Positions 8,409 to 17,313 of a stretch of 29,948 nucleotides of DNA are shown piece by piece (positions within the stretch are counted from its first letter, which is position 1; each line of letters begins with the position of its first letter). This DNA is from Candidatus Aenigmatarchaeota archaeon (GTDB lineage Archaea > Aenigmatarchaeota > Aenigmatarchaeia > CG10238-14 > SCSR01): NCBI GenBank assembly GCA_030018055.1, contig JASEGN010000003.1, positions 1-29,948 of the forward strand, written 5' to 3'. Below the pieces are notes generated by a model that had not been told where the DNA came from, did not search any database, and saw nothing but the letters and a program-made list of their open reading frames with translations. The position numbers were made by a program, and so were the translations under genes.

Positions 8409-9275
8409 CTAAAATAAAGTTATAAAAAACACACCCAAAACCATAATAACTGCTCCTAGAAGCCTCTCTTTCATTCCAGCTTCTTTAAAAATAAAAAATC
8501 CATACAAACTGCTAAAAATAGCACTTGCCCTTTTTATCGCTATTACATATGCAACTAGAGTCAATTTTATTGCTGTCATTTGAAAAATTAAGGCTAAGGC
8601 AGAAAATAGTCCAACTGGAATTAAACCCTTAATATTAACGGAAATTTCTCTTGTGGTGTTTTTTGATCTTAGAAACATTATCGGAGAAAGTGTGGCTGTA
8701 AGGAAAACATTTGTTGATATTACCCAGAATATTGGGCTAGAATGCAAGACACCAATCTTATCTATGTTGGCGGTGATGCTCCATATAAAGGCTACCAGTA
8801 ACATTATGACAGGGCCTTTTTCTCTTGTTAACACTTTGAACGGAGCAAATAGACCTTTACGAACTTCTTTTATGCTTAAAAAATAAGCACCAAGAACAAT
8901 TAAACAAATACCAACAATTCCAAGAACACTTGGAAATTCACCGACAATTAGCGGAGATGTTATTAAAAGAAATAATGGTGTGAATGTAACCATAGGAATT
9001 GTTATAGATAGATCAGATAGCTTGATCGCTTTCATGTACAAGATTGTGGTTATGACATTTAAACCTCCACCAATAAAAAGTGCATACCAAAAATAACCAT
9101 CTAAAGTTGGTAGTGAAATAAAAAGTAACAGTGGAAGTAGAAATGGTAATGCAAAAGCTCTTAAACCCCATGCAACTACATATTCATCAACTTTTTGTAA
9201 ACCCTTTTTGCTGAACAAATCTTTTGTTGATTCAAATATAGCAGTAATAAAAGCGAAGATAAATCCCAATACCAT
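8409..9275 (-). CDS. EamA/DMT-family membrane transporter
   Basis: This 288-residue protein has about ten hydrophobic helices in two similar halves, as in drug/metabolite (EamA) transporters. The first half starts MVLGFIFAFITAIFESTKDLFSKKGL and includes GLNVITTILYMKAIKLSDLSITIP. The second repeats this pattern in GLFSALALIFQMTAIKLTLVAYVIAIKRASAIFSSLYG, including the characteristic conserved region near a late helix. It sits in the cytoplasmic membrane and probably exports or imports a small metabolite; the substrate is unknown. It is the first gene of a three-gene run with 4-bp gaps. The divergent nth gene starts only 29 bp away, so promoters must overlap. Confidence 0.85.
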   Translation of the reverse strand: MVLGFIFAFITAIFESTKDLFSKKGLQKVDEYVVAWGLRAFALPFLLPLLLFISLPTLDGYFWYALFIGGGLNVITTILYMKAIKLSDLSITIPMVTFTPLFLLITSPLIVGEFPSVLGIVGICLIVLGAYFLSIKEVRKGLFAPFKVLTREKGPVIMLLVAFIWSITANIDKIGVLHSSPIFWVISTNVFLTATLSPIMFLRSKNTTREISVNIKGLIPVGLFSALALIFQMTAIKLTLVAYVIAIKRASAIFSSLYGFFIFKEAGMKERLLGAVIMVLGVFFITLF

Positions 9276-9304
9276 AATAATAATTTTTCCCCAATTATCT
9301 AAAT

Positions 9305-9928
9305 ATGGAAATTACTAAGCTCATCAAAATTCTCAATAAAAGGTATAAAATTAAACCTTGGAAAGAAAAACCATTTAAGGTTTTAATTGCAACAATTCTT
9401 TCACAAAGAACAAAGGACGAAATTACAAGAAGTGCTTGTAGAAGGTTATTTAAGGTAGCTGACACCCCAGAAAAAATTTTAAAACTATCTGAAAAGCAAA
9501 TTATTAGGCTTATTTATCCAGCAGGATTTTATAGGCAGAAGGCTAAGAAAGTTAAGAAACTCTGCAAGATCTTGCTAAGGAAGTTTAGAGGTAGGGTTCC
9601 AAGTTCAAGGGAAGAGTTATTAAAACTACCTGGGGTTGGTTATAAAACGGCTGATGTAGTACTTTCTGTTGGATTTGGTTCACCAATCATAGCCATCGAC
9701 GTCCATTGTAACGTGATAGCTAAAAGATTGGGGATAGCCGATAAAAATGATGACGTAGAAACTGTTAGGGAAAAGCTTAACAAAAAAATTCCAGAGAAAT
9801 TTAGACTAATTACAAATTTGTTGTTTGTAGAATTTGGAAAGGATATTTGTAGAACCGCTAAACCCAGATGTAAAATATGTCCAATCAGAAATTTTTGTAA
9901 GTATGGTGCATCTAAAAGCAAATCTTAG
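9305..9928 (+). CDS. nth: Endonuclease III-like DNA glycosylase/AP lyase
   Basis: This 207-residue protein removes oxidised pyrimidines and nicks abasic sites in base excision repair. It has the helix-hairpin-helix LPGVGYKTADVVLS (residues 108-121) with catalytic Lys114, and catalytic Asp132 in IAIDVHCNVIAKRLG. The C-terminal [4Fe-4S] ligands are Cys182, 189, 192 and 198, with the standard C-x6-C-x2-C-x5-C spacing. Length matches the family (about 210). Transcription diverges from the DMT transporter gene. Confidence 0.95.
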   Translation: MEITKLIKILNKRYKIKPWKEKPFKVLIATILSQRTKDEITRSACRRLFKVADTPEKILKLSEKQIIRLIYPAGFYRQKAKKVKKLCKILLRKFRGRVPSSREELLKLPGVGYKTADVVLSVGFGSPIIAIDVHCNVIAKRLGIADKNDDVETVREKLNKKIPEKFRLITNLLFVEFGKDICRTAKPRCKICPIRNFCKYGASKSKS

Positions 9929-10056
9929 TACAAAATACACCAAGCTCCTTAGGAGTGCTAGTATACACTCAACCTAGATTATTCCTTTCTTTCTACATAG
10001 GATTGAAAATTAAATTCTAATTTAGTTTGACAGAAAGAAAAGCCATTTTACCTCAC
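9929..10056. terminator. Convergent intergenic region with nested inverted repeats
   Basis: Between the convergent nth and serS genes there is a 9-bp inverted repeat, TTTCTTTCT (9986-9994) with AGAAAGAAA (10032-10040). It encloses a hairpin AAATTA/TAATTT (10007-10023) with a 5-nt loop. U-rich runs occur on both strands. A two-way terminator is plausible, but archaeal termination does not require hairpins, so this stays tentative. Confidence 0.3.
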
Positions 10057-11346
10057 TTATTTTTCAACTTTTACCAATTCTTTTGTTCCACCCATGTATT
10101 TCTGGAGTACTCTAGGAATTTTGATAGTTCCGTCAGCCTGCTGGTATTGTTCTAAAATCGCAATTATGGTTCTACTGGTAGCCAAAGCAGTATTATTCAA
10201 AGTGTGAATAAATCCTTTAACGGGCTTTCCAGGTCCCTCTCTATATCTTATGTTTAATCTTCGTGCCTGGTAATCTGTACAGTTTGAACAGCTTCCTGTT
10301 TCCCTAAATTTCCCATCAGCCATCCAACATTCTATGTCATATTTTTTTGCAGCTATTGTTCCTATATCACCTGTACAAATGTTAACGACATGGTAGCAAA
10401 GCCCTAAGTTTTGGTAAAGTTTTTCAGCATTTTTTTGTAACTCTTCGAATAATTCCCAGCTATTCTCTGGCAAACAAAAGATGAACTGCTCTACCTTATT
10501 GAATTGATGTACTCTAAATAAACCTTTAGTATATTTTCCGTGAGTACCAACCTCTTTTCTAAAACATGCAGAAACTCCACATAAACGTAAAGGCAAATCT
10601 TGCTTATTAAACACTTCACCCATGAACATAGCTCCCAAAGGATGTTCTGCTGTTGCGATGAGATAAAAATCTTCATCTTCTATCTTATAGGTGACCATTT
10701 CAAAGTCTGTTGGATCAATCATTCCTTCATATGCTTTTCTATTTATCATAAGAGGAGGCTCAACTAGAGTAAATCCTTTTTTTAACAAAAAATCTATGGC
10801 AAATCTTTGAATAGCCAAATCTAAAAGAACAAGTTGATTCTTCATGTAGTAGAATTGATGACCAGCAACCTTTGCACCTCTTTCAAAATCTACTAAACCT
10901 AAATTCTTAAGAATGGTTAAATGATCTTTTGGATCAAAATCAAACTTTGGTGGAGAACCCCACCTCCTTATTTCAACATTATCGCTTTCATCTTTGCCAT
11001 GGGGAACACTTTCATGCAGGAGGTTTGGAAGTTTCAACAAACAATCCTTAACAATTTGAGCACATGCTTTAAGCTCTTCTTCAGCTTCCTCTATTTTCTC
11101 TGTAACTTTCCCAGCTTCTTCTATCTTCTTTCTTACATCCTTCCCTTCTTTTTTTAACTTTGCTATTTCCTCACTTATTTTATTTTTTTCTCCTCTGAGT
11201 CTATTAGTCTCACTTACTAAAAACTTCCATTTTTTATCCGCTATTATTAACTTATCAAACAATTCCAGTTTTCCTGGATCATTTCTCCTTTCAAGATTTT
11301 TCCTAACTAGTTCTGGATTTTTTCTTATCAGTTTTATATCTAACAT
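10057..11346 (-). CDS. serS: Seryl-tRNA synthetase
   Basis: This 429-residue class II aminoacyl-tRNA synthetase is of the common (not methanogenic rare) type. The N-terminal ~110 residues form the long antiparallel coiled coil that reads tRNA-Ser (KKWKFLVSETNRLRGEKNKI and onward). The catalytic domain shows the TAEHP segment, motif 2 with FRKEVGTHGKYTKGLFRVHQF, RETGSCSNCTDYQARRLNIRY, and motif 3 HTLNNTALATSRTIIAILE. The C-terminus IPRVLQKYMGG is typical. ATG 11346 gives the expected MLDIKLIRKNPE start. It is transcribed divergently from the Nudix gene. Confidence 0.96.
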   Translation of the reverse strand: MLDIKLIRKNPELVRKNLERRNDPGKLELFDKLIIADKKWKFLVSETNRLRGEKNKISEEIAKLKKEGKDVRKKIEEAGKVTEKIEEAEEELKACAQIVKDCLLKLPNLLHESVPHGKDESDNVEIRRWGSPPKFDFDPKDHLTILKNLGLVDFERGAKVAGHQFYYMKNQLVLLDLAIQRFAIDFLLKKGFTLVEPPLMINRKAYEGMIDPTDFEMVTYKIEDEDFYLIATAEHPLGAMFMGEVFNKQDLPLRLCGVSACFRKEVGTHGKYTKGLFRVHQFNKVEQFIFCLPENSWELFEELQKNAEKLYQNLGLCYHVVNICTGDIGTIAAKKYDIECWMADGKFRETGSCSNCTDYQARRLNIRYREGPGKPVKGFIHTLNNTALATSRTIIAILEQYQQADGTIKIPRVLQKYMGGTKELVKVEK

Positions 11347-11394
11347 TCAATATTATTTTACTTTTTGTGGATTAAATTAAAGCTATGAGTGTTT

Positions 11395-11790
11395 ATGAAA
11401 AATAAAATGGTTTTGCACGATACTGTCGCAATAGTAGTAGAAAAAGAGGGAAAATTTCTATTGATAAAAAGAGCTAACAAACCAAACCGCAATTATTGGG
11501 CAGTTCCTGGAGGGCATGTTGATAAGAATGAAACTCCATACAATGCTGCTGTACGCGAGGTAAGAGAGGAAGTTGGTGAAGTTGAAATTAGTAAAAAACC
11601 ATTTTATATCTTCGTTCATGATGTTGATATTGGACATAAACACAAGTGTCACACTTTTCTAGGCAAAGCTATAGGAAGAATAAGAGCAGGTGGAGATGCG
11701 AAAAAATTTGGTTTCTTTACTTTAACACAAATGAAGAGGATGAATTTAACTCATTATACAATAAAAATTTTAAATGAATTTTTTAAATGA
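11395..11790 (+). CDS. Nudix hydrolase
   Basis: This small protein of 131 residues carries a perfect Nudix box, G-x5-E-x7-REVREEVG, in GHVDKNETPYNAAVREVREEVGE. The box binds Mg2+ and hydrolyses nucleoside diphosphates linked to another group. The N-terminal strand DTVAIVVEKEGKFLLIKRA and WAVPGGHV are typical. The substrate (nucleotide sugar, oxidised nucleotide or similar) cannot be inferred. ATG 11395 and GTG 11389 are both possible starts; I chose the ATG. It is a stand-alone gene divergent from serS. Confidence 0.9.
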   Translation: MKNKMVLHDTVAIVVEKEGKFLLIKRANKPNRNYWAVPGGHVDKNETPYNAAVREVREEVGEVEISKKPFYIFVHDVDIGHKHKCHTFLGKAIGRIRAGGDAKKFGFFTLTQMKRMNLTHYTIKILNEFFK

Positions 11791-11887
11791 TAAGTAAGTG
11801 GGTTGTTATTCTTTTGATTAGTGCCTAGAAAATTATTATATCAGTTATCAAGAAAAGAATTATTTGATACAGAAAGTTATTAAACTG

Positions 11888-12712
11888 TTAATCACTTCTG
11901 ATTATTGTTCCCAACCCCCTTTCACCGAGCAAAGCCCTTTTTAATATTCCTGGTTTTGTTGCATTAATAATCTCCGATTCTATCTCTTTCTTAGCCAATT
12001 CTAAAAGCATTTCTACTTTATGTAGCATCCCTCCTGTTACATCTATACCAGCAGAACCTTTCACATAATTTATTATTTCTTTCAAATTCTTTGGTGTAAC
12101 TAATGGTATGTGTTTAGCATTTGGGTTTTTAATTGGATCTCCAGTGAATACACCAGGCACTTTAGTGCATATCAATATCCTAGAAACTTTATATTTTTTC
12201 TCCATAGTAGGGAGTTTTTTTGCTAAATAACTTAAAATTTTTTCTGTAGATAGGATGCTACAACCCTTTTCTGAATCTAGGCATACATCACCATAAGGAA
12301 CTGGAATCATGTTTAGGTCTAATAACTTTTTAATGGGCTTTAGAAACATGTATTTGATTTCTCCATTCTCTGTAACACAGCTACTTGAAAGATGAATAGA
12401 TACTGCACATTCACCTGCTGCGATTAACTCCCTGACAATTATTCTGTTTAGTGTTGAAGCAGCATCTTGTACTTTTGCGATACCTTCACAACTTTTTTTG
12501 TTTACCACTCCTTCATTTGTCTTATACTTCTTAGCTGGTACATGTGGATAGGAACCGCCACCATGTCCAACTACTAACCTAAAGTTTTTCTCCTTTCTTG
12601 CAGCATGTATTTCCCTAGCAAGCCTTCTAATTATTTTGATGTCTTCAGTGAAGGGTTTACTCTTATCTGTTACGACAGAGCCACCTAATTTCAAGAGGAT
12701 TAATTCACCCAT
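11888..12712 (-). CDS. ipk: Isopentenyl phosphate kinase
   Basis: This 274-residue amino-acid-kinase-fold enzyme phosphorylates isopentenyl phosphate to isopentenyl diphosphate, the last step of the archaeal mevalonate pathways. The N-terminal ILLKLGGSVVTDKSKPFT is the phosphate-binding start of the fold. VVGHGGGSYPHVPA holds the catalytic-type His57 that marks isopentenyl phosphate kinases. KVPGVFTGDP and AGIDVTGGMLHKVEMLLELA are also typical. It is the last gene of the minus-strand cluster that encodes mevalonate kinase, the aconitase X subunits and the UbiD-type decarboxylase. A 71-bp gap upstream leaves room for its own promoter. Confidence 0.93.
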   Translation of the reverse strand: MGELILLKLGGSVVTDKSKPFTEDIKIIRRLAREIHAARKEKNFRLVVGHGGGSYPHVPAKKYKTNEGVVNKKSCEGIAKVQDAASTLNRIIVRELIAAGECAVSIHLSSSCVTENGEIKYMFLKPIKKLLDLNMIPVPYGDVCLDSEKGCSILSTEKILSYLAKKLPTMEKKYKVSRILICTKVPGVFTGDPIKNPNAKHIPLVTPKNLKEIINYVKGSAGIDVTGGMLHKVEMLLELAKKEIESEIINATKPGILKRALLGERGLGTIIRSD

Positions 12713-12783
12713 AATTAGTATTTGGAAAGGCTTTTAAAGTAATTGTTTAGAATTTTAAAAAATTGAATTTTCAAGGACTAATA

Positions 12784-13170
12784 TCATTCATTTATTTTTA
12801 CCATACCCTCGATTATTTCGACAACATCATTATTTTTAATTTTAGAGACGTCAATTTTGTCAACACATGGTATGCTTGAAATTACTGCACCCACAGCTGT
12901 AATGGTTTCACATTCCCGGTTTATAATTCCAACTGGTGCCGTGTCCTTCTTCTTCATTCGATACAGTGTATAAGAACCAACAGTAGATCCCTTGCCGCTG
13001 GGAAAAACCAAAATTTTTCCTTTAATACTTTTACCTTCTAATTCATGTCCTTTCTCAACTACAATACCAGTATCTACATCAATACCGCCAAAAAATGAAA
13101 TGGGCTGTGAAGTGACTAATGCCTTTCCTTTAACATTACCCTTAAATATTATCCTGCCTTTTAGTTTCAT
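12784..13170 (-). CDS. Phosphomevalonate dehydratase small subunit (aconitase X swivel domain)
   Basis: This protein of 128 residues is an aconitase X swivel-domain protein (DUF126 type). Visible are KGRIIFKGNVKGKALVTSQPISFFGGID, the substrate-binding loop FPSGKGSTVGSYTLYRM, and APVGIINRECETITAVGAVISSIPCVD. With the large subunit it dehydrates (R)-5-phosphomevalonate to trans-anhydromevalonate 5-phosphate, as shown biochemically for the Aeropyrum pernix pathway. The start is ATG 13170, whose ATG overlaps the TGA of the large subunit (ATGA). This is a stronger argument than the upstream in-frame start at 13194. The overlap indicates coupled translation and a 1:1 complex. Confidence 0.92.
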   Translation of the reverse strand: MKLKGRIIFKGNVKGKALVTSQPISFFGGIDVDTGIVVEKGHELEGKSIKGKILVFPSGKGSTVGSYTLYRMKKKDTAPVGIINRECETITAVGAVISSIPCVDKIDVSKIKNNDVVEIIEGMVKINE

Positions 13171-14357
13171 TTTTCCACTACCACATTTATGCAATCTTCT
13201 AAACTCCTAAATTTTATCTTCATCTCATTATTTGCTCTTGAATAGTAGCCTCCTTTTGCAGAGTTTGTCATAACAGACTTAAATCTACCCTTTAACGGTG
13301 CAACTGCAACACAAGTATCACAAACAAACTTTCCACCAGCATTCTCAATTATTTTAGTATACCCTTTTTTATCCGCAAGTTCTTTAATTTTTCTAGCTGT
13401 AGTTATCCAGAATTCAACATCAGATGATATTCTTTTATCTTTAAGCAATCGAGCTATGTAGGCAATTTCTTCTATTGAGCAATGCGGACATCCTATCCAA
13501 ACAAAATCAACTTCATTTACATCATCGTTAATCTCACTATACGCTTTTTTAATGTCATCAGCTTCGATAACGACTTTTTCCTTTGGAATATCATAATTCT
13601 TAGCTTCAGGGGTTATTCCTTTTATATGAAACAATGGTTTTGATCCATAGGTTACTACTGATGCGGAGAATGACTTTAATTCATCAACACTTGCTTTTTT
13701 TATACCAGTAATATATGGTATCATATTCTCAGTTTCTTTGCCGATGCAATAGCCGAGTGCACCCCAATCAGAAATATTTTTTATGTGAGTTTTTATTTCA
13801 ACCTGGATGTTTGGCCTTCTATTTTCATCAAGGTGTAAACCATAAAAGGGTGTTTTGCCTGTGATGGCAGCTGCAAGAGCAGATGGTCCGCCTTCCTTGT
13901 TAGTCCTCGCTCCTATAATTGAGTTAGCAAAAGTAACAGCTGAAGATTCGGACCATGCTATATGCTCTCCAAACTTTGGCAAATTATCTGCTAGATAAGG
14001 AATACATGTACAAGAGATGGTGATACCCATTTTTCTAAAAGAGTCTACTACTAGATTCTGTTTTTGAGCAAAATCCTCAGGAATTTTATGCTCCATCCAA
14101 TTTACCAAATCCATTCCTGCTGGGTTGAGTGTTGTAAAGACTTTTACCTTTCCATCTTTTGCCAAATCAGATAAAAATTCCAAACCAGCATCTCCCAGAT
14201 TGTAGTAAGAAACTCCAGCCACTTGAACTGATTTCACATCTATAAGCTTTTCAGCACCATAGATATTTCCCAAGGCAACTAAAATCTCCATAGACTTTTT
14301 AGCAGCATAGCCTTCTTCTCCATTTAATATCTTCTCTTCCTCTTTTGTCAAATACAT
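13167..14357 (-). CDS. Phosphomevalonate dehydratase large subunit (aconitase X catalytic)
   Basis: This 396-residue protein belongs to the aconitase X catalytic family (DUF521 type), an Fe-S-dependent dehydratase. Conserved segments are LVALGNIYGAEKLIDVKSVQVAGVSY, TTLNPAGMD, ISCTCIPYL (an Fe-S-ligand-type cysteine region), AWSESSAVTFANSIIGARTNKEGGPSA, VWIGCPHCSIEEIAYIA and KFVCDTCVAVAPLKG. The conserved cysteines are all present. Context is decisive for substrate: UbiX, UbiD-type decarboxylase and mevalonate kinase lie directly upstream, and the swivel subunit and isopentenyl phosphate kinase directly downstream. This supports phosphomevalonate rather than the hydroxyproline-pathway substrate known for some aconitase X proteins. 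Confidence 0.93.
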   Translation of the reverse strand: MYLTKEEEKILNGEEGYAAKKSMEILVALGNIYGAEKLIDVKSVQVAGVSYYNLGDAGLEFLSDLAKDGKVKVFTTLNPAGMDLVNWMEHKIPEDFAQKQNLVVDSFRKMGITISCTCIPYLADNLPKFGEHIAWSESSAVTFANSIIGARTNKEGGPSALAAAITGKTPFYGLHLDENRRPNIQVEIKTHIKNISDWGALGYCIGKETENMIPYITGIKKASVDELKSFSASVVTYGSKPLFHIKGITPEAKNYDIPKEKVVIEADDIKKAYSEINDDVNEVDFVWIGCPHCSIEEIAYIARLLKDKRISSDVEFWITTARKIKELADKKGYTKIIENAGGKFVCDTCVAVAPLKGRFKSVMTNSAKGGYYSRANNEMKIKFRSLEDCINVVVEK

Positions 14358-14361
14358 TAGA

Positions 14362-15669
14362 TCACAAGTACTTCTTTACATCTACTTTCTTGTATTTTTC
14401 TTTTTTGAATCCTTTATCCCTTTTACCCAAGGGAATAGTTGCATCAATTCCCATTTTACAACCAGTTGCTTTTCTACCCTCGGTTAAATCTGCAGATGGA
14501 TCTAGTGATGAGCCTCTTTGATTTGGTAGAATGATAGTATTTTTATCTGCTTGAAATCTTGTTGCAATTGCCCATTCAACTTCTAGAGGATTATAAATAT
14601 CTATATCCTCATCTACTACAACACAATGTTTTAAAGAGCTGTGTCCTCTAAACGCAGCTTCTATTGCTTTCTTTCCATCATCAGGTTTTTGTTTTTGTAT
14701 TTGCACTACAGCATGAAGCCATCCACACCCACCAGGAGTTATGTAAACATCTTTACATCTGCAAACTTTGTTGACTTCGTTAAATATTGTTGGTTCTCTT
14801 GGCATTCCCATTAAAAGCTTATGTTCATTTCTACCAACAAGTATTGTTTGGTATATTGGATTTTTTCTGTGGGTCACGCATCCTATCTCTATAACTGGCT
14901 GTTGCCTTACTCTATCATATATGCCAGTTAAATCCAAGAAAGGTCCTTCAGACGCTTTCTCCTTAGTTATCCTTCCTTCAAGAACAATCTCACAATCTTT
15001 AGGAACTTGAACATCAATAGTTTTACATTTCACTAGCTCTGTCTTTTCTAGAGCATTTGCCATTCCCATTTCATCCACACCTGGAGGTAAGCTGGTAGCA
15101 GCAGCAACTAGAACAGCAGCTGAGTTCCCTATGCAAATCGCGATATCCAATTCTCCACCTGCCCTTTTTAAAGCCATGTCAGTGCCTCTTTCTTCAACTA
15201 TTCTTGCAGTAAATCTTTTTTTATCTAGTAGCATTAACCTGTGAAAACATGAGTTTCTACCTAATTCTGGATCATTAATTATACACACAGCGGATGGAAT
15301 GTACTTACCACCGTCCTTTTCCATATATCTCATTATCGGCAATTTCATTAGATCCACATTCTTTTCAACAACTTCTTGACACTCACCACTTTCCACAACT
15401 TTTGGCTGTATTGGATTGTCAATAGCCCTGGATAACCTTTGTAGCAATTCTTCTCTTCTGCAATTCAAAGCTCTAGCTATAAGCTCTTTAGATGAACAAA
15501 AACCACCAACAACTTGAATATCGTACCCTTTCACTTTTTCGAAAAACACTGGTTTACCATCTAAAGCATCTAAAATATTGGCCATTTCAAATTCAGGTGA
15601 CACTTCCTTCTTAATTCTTATCAATTCCCCACTTTTGTCAAGTTGATCTAAGAAACTTCTAAAACTCAC
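14362..15669 (-). CDS. UbiD-family anhydromevalonate phosphate decarboxylase
   Basis: This 435-residue protein is a UbiD-family decarboxylase that needs prenylated FMN. It starts SFRSFLDQLDKSGELIRI. Further family segments are NSCFHRLMLLDKKRFTARIVEERGTDMA, VLVAAATSLPPG, ITKEKASEGPFLDLTGIYDRVRQQPVIEI, HAVVQIQKQKPDDGKKAIEAAF and VVVDEDIDIYNPLEVEWAIATR. In the archaeal mevalonate pathway such a protein converts trans-anhydromevalonate 5-phosphate to isopentenyl phosphate. The GTG start overlaps the ubiX stop by 11 nt, and the gene ends 4 nt before the dehydratase large subunit, so all are likely co-transcribed. Sequence alone cannot separate it from other UbiD decarboxylases; the context does. 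Confidence 0.92.
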   Translation of the reverse strand: MSFRSFLDQLDKSGELIRIKKEVSPEFEMANILDALDGKPVFFEKVKGYDIQVVGGFCSSKELIARALNCRREELLQRLSRAIDNPIQPKVVESGECQEVVEKNVDLMKLPIMRYMEKDGGKYIPSAVCIINDPELGRNSCFHRLMLLDKKRFTARIVEERGTDMALKRAGGELDIAICIGNSAAVLVAAATSLPPGVDEMGMANALEKTELVKCKTIDVQVPKDCEIVLEGRITKEKASEGPFLDLTGIYDRVRQQPVIEIGCVTHRKNPIYQTILVGRNEHKLLMGMPREPTIFNEVNKVCRCKDVYITPGGCGWLHAVVQIQKQKPDDGKKAIEAAFRGHSSLKHCVVVDEDIDIYNPLEVEWAIATRFQADKNTIILPNQRGSSLDPSADLTEGRKATGCKMGIDATIPLGKRDKGFKKEKYKKVDVKKYL

Positions 15670-16198
15670 CTTCCCACCTTTTGTACAAATTATGATTGAT
15701 GTCCAATAAGTCTAAAATCTTACCTATAAAGAAATTTGTCAAATCATTCAAACTTTTTGGTTTAAAGTAGTATGCAATATTCAAAGGCATTACTATTCCA
15801 CCTACCGTTGCTACCCTTTTCATATTTTCTATATGGATTAAATTGTAAGGAGTTTCTCTCACACAAAGGATAAGCTTTCTTTTCATTTTTAAACAATTAT
15901 CAGCTACTCTTGTTATCAGGTTGTCTACGTAGCCATTAGCAATAGCAGCTAGAGTTTTCATCGTGCAAGGACAAATGATAAGTGCGTCGATTTTTTGAGA
16001 GCTACTTGAGATTGGAGCAAACAAATCATCTTCCTCATAATCAGGTTTTAATTCAATTCTAGCTTCTTCCTTTAGAACTTTTTTCCCTGTAGACGATAGT
16101 AATGTTATCACTTCTATTTTTCTCTTTTTCAATTCCTCTATTAACTTCGCACCAATAATACAACCAGATGCGCCAGTTATTGCAACTACGATTTTCAT
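15659..16198 (-). CDS. ubiX: UbiX-type flavin prenyltransferase
   Basis: This 179-residue flavoprotein makes prenylated FMN, the cofactor of UbiD enzymes, from FMN and dimethylallyl (pyro)phosphate. The N-terminal MKIVVAITGASGCIIGAKL is the flavin-phosphate loop. Also seen are ICPCTMKTLAAIANGYVDNLITRVADNCLK and the classic LILCVRETPYNLIHIENM. Length is normal. It overlaps the decarboxylase gene directly downstream, which supports joint function. The prenyl donor comes from the same pathway the operon builds. Confidence 0.93.
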   Translation of the reverse strand: MKIVVAITGASGCIIGAKLIEELKKRKIEVITLLSSTGKKVLKEEARIELKPDYEEDDLFAPISSSSQKIDALIICPCTMKTLAAIANGYVDNLITRVADNCLKMKRKLILCVRETPYNLIHIENMKRVATVGGIVMPLNIAYYFKPKSLNDLTNFFIGKILDLLDINHNLYKRWEGEF

Positions 16199-16243
16199 AA
16201 ATATTAATGTAAGATATGATTATTTATCTGATTACTCGTACTT

Positions 16244-17275
16244 CTATTCAATCCTAACCCCTTTAACTGCTAGTTCAGTTTTCAATGGTTCATAGCCAAG
16301 ATTTTTTATCAAATTTAATAATCTCTTTGTATCCTTATGATAGCATAGCATAGTTCCCCCACCACCAGCACCACAAAGCTTGGCTGCACCACCAATTTCT
16401 CTAACAACTTCAGCAATTCTATCTATTTCACTTGTTGAAACACCAAGTTCTGCAAGATTTTTTTGTGTCAGATTTATTATTTCTTTCACCTTTTTGAAGT
16501 TCCTCTTCTTCAAGGCATCTAACATTTCATAGGTCATCTTTCCTATCTTTTTCACTCGTTCATTTCTATAATCTTCATTTAAATCTCTCACAAGCTGTAC
16601 AAGTTCTCCAGTTGTCTTTTTCAGTTGCCCTAAGTAAACAAGGACAAAATTTGGGAGTTTGTATGGAATCACTTTTCTTAAAGATTTTATCTCATTTTTC
16701 GGTTGAGCCTTTTTAAACCATATTAGGCCACCGAAGCAGCATGCAGAATTATCTCCACCACCAGGTGTTCCATGAATTATTTTTTCTTGCTCATAAGCAA
16801 TATCATTTACTTCTTTTAGTGAAATTTTTTTATTAAAAAATTTTGCAATACTCATGGTTATCGCAACTGCCCTTGAAGCCGATGAACCAAGTCCTGCACA
16901 CGCAGGAAGCTTGCTATCGATTCTTATTGAAAACCCATCACTAATTCCTAATCTTTTCATCGCAATACCAAGAATAGAAGCCCTATAACCTTCATATCCA
17001 TTTTTCTTAATAAAATTGAAAAGTTCTGAAAAATTCTTTTCCTCATTGCAAGTATTCCAAATATCAAGTGCTTGTTGGGTTAATTCAAAAACCTTTTCTA
17101 CAGTCCAAGTATGCGAAATATCTGGCCATGCCAAATCTACGTAGGTTATATCTTTAAATTTTTCTATGCTGACATAGGTTCTCCTACCTACTGCAGCTAG
17201 TATGGCTGGCTCACCATAAACGACAGCATGTTCACCAATCAAATGAACCTTCCCAGGTGCACTAACCCTTACCAT
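16244..17275 (-). CDS. mvk: Mevalonate kinase
   Basis: This 343-residue GHMP kinase phosphorylates mevalonate to mevalonate 5-phosphate. It begins VRVSAPGKVHLIGEHAVVYGEPAI, the usual mevalonate-kinase start. The ATP loop is PACAGLGSSASRAVAIT (residues 124-140). HGTPGGGDNSACCFGG (about 168-183) is typical, and KLCGAGGGGTMLCY (299-312) is the GHMP C-terminal glycine motif. No phosphomevalonate kinase or diphosphomevalonate decarboxylase gene is present in the cluster, consistent with the phosphomevalonate dehydratase branch. It lies between the glycosyltransferase and ubiX, with gaps of about 40 nt. Confidence 0.95.
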   Translation of the reverse strand: MVRVSAPGKVHLIGEHAVVYGEPAILAAVGRRTYVSIEKFKDITYVDLAWPDISHTWTVEKVFELTQQALDIWNTCNEEKNFSELFNFIKKNGYEGYRASILGIAMKRLGISDGFSIRIDSKLPACAGLGSSASRAVAITMSIAKFFNKKISLKEVNDIAYEQEKIIHGTPGGGDNSACCFGGLIWFKKAQPKNEIKSLRKVIPYKLPNFVLVYLGQLKKTTGELVQLVRDLNEDYRNERVKKIGKMTYEMLDALKKRNFKKVKEIINLTQKNLAELGVSTSEIDRIAEVVREIGGAAKLCGAGGGGTMLCYHKDTKRLLNLIKNLGYEPLKTELAVKGVRIE

Positions 17276-17313
17276 CTTCTCCCAACCTTTAATTTAAAAG
17301 TGAGAAATATTAA

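Noticed and set aside
10491..10676. 61-residue ORF inside serS
   Set aside because: Shadow of the SerRS gene in another frame; SerRS is complete and conserved through this stretch.
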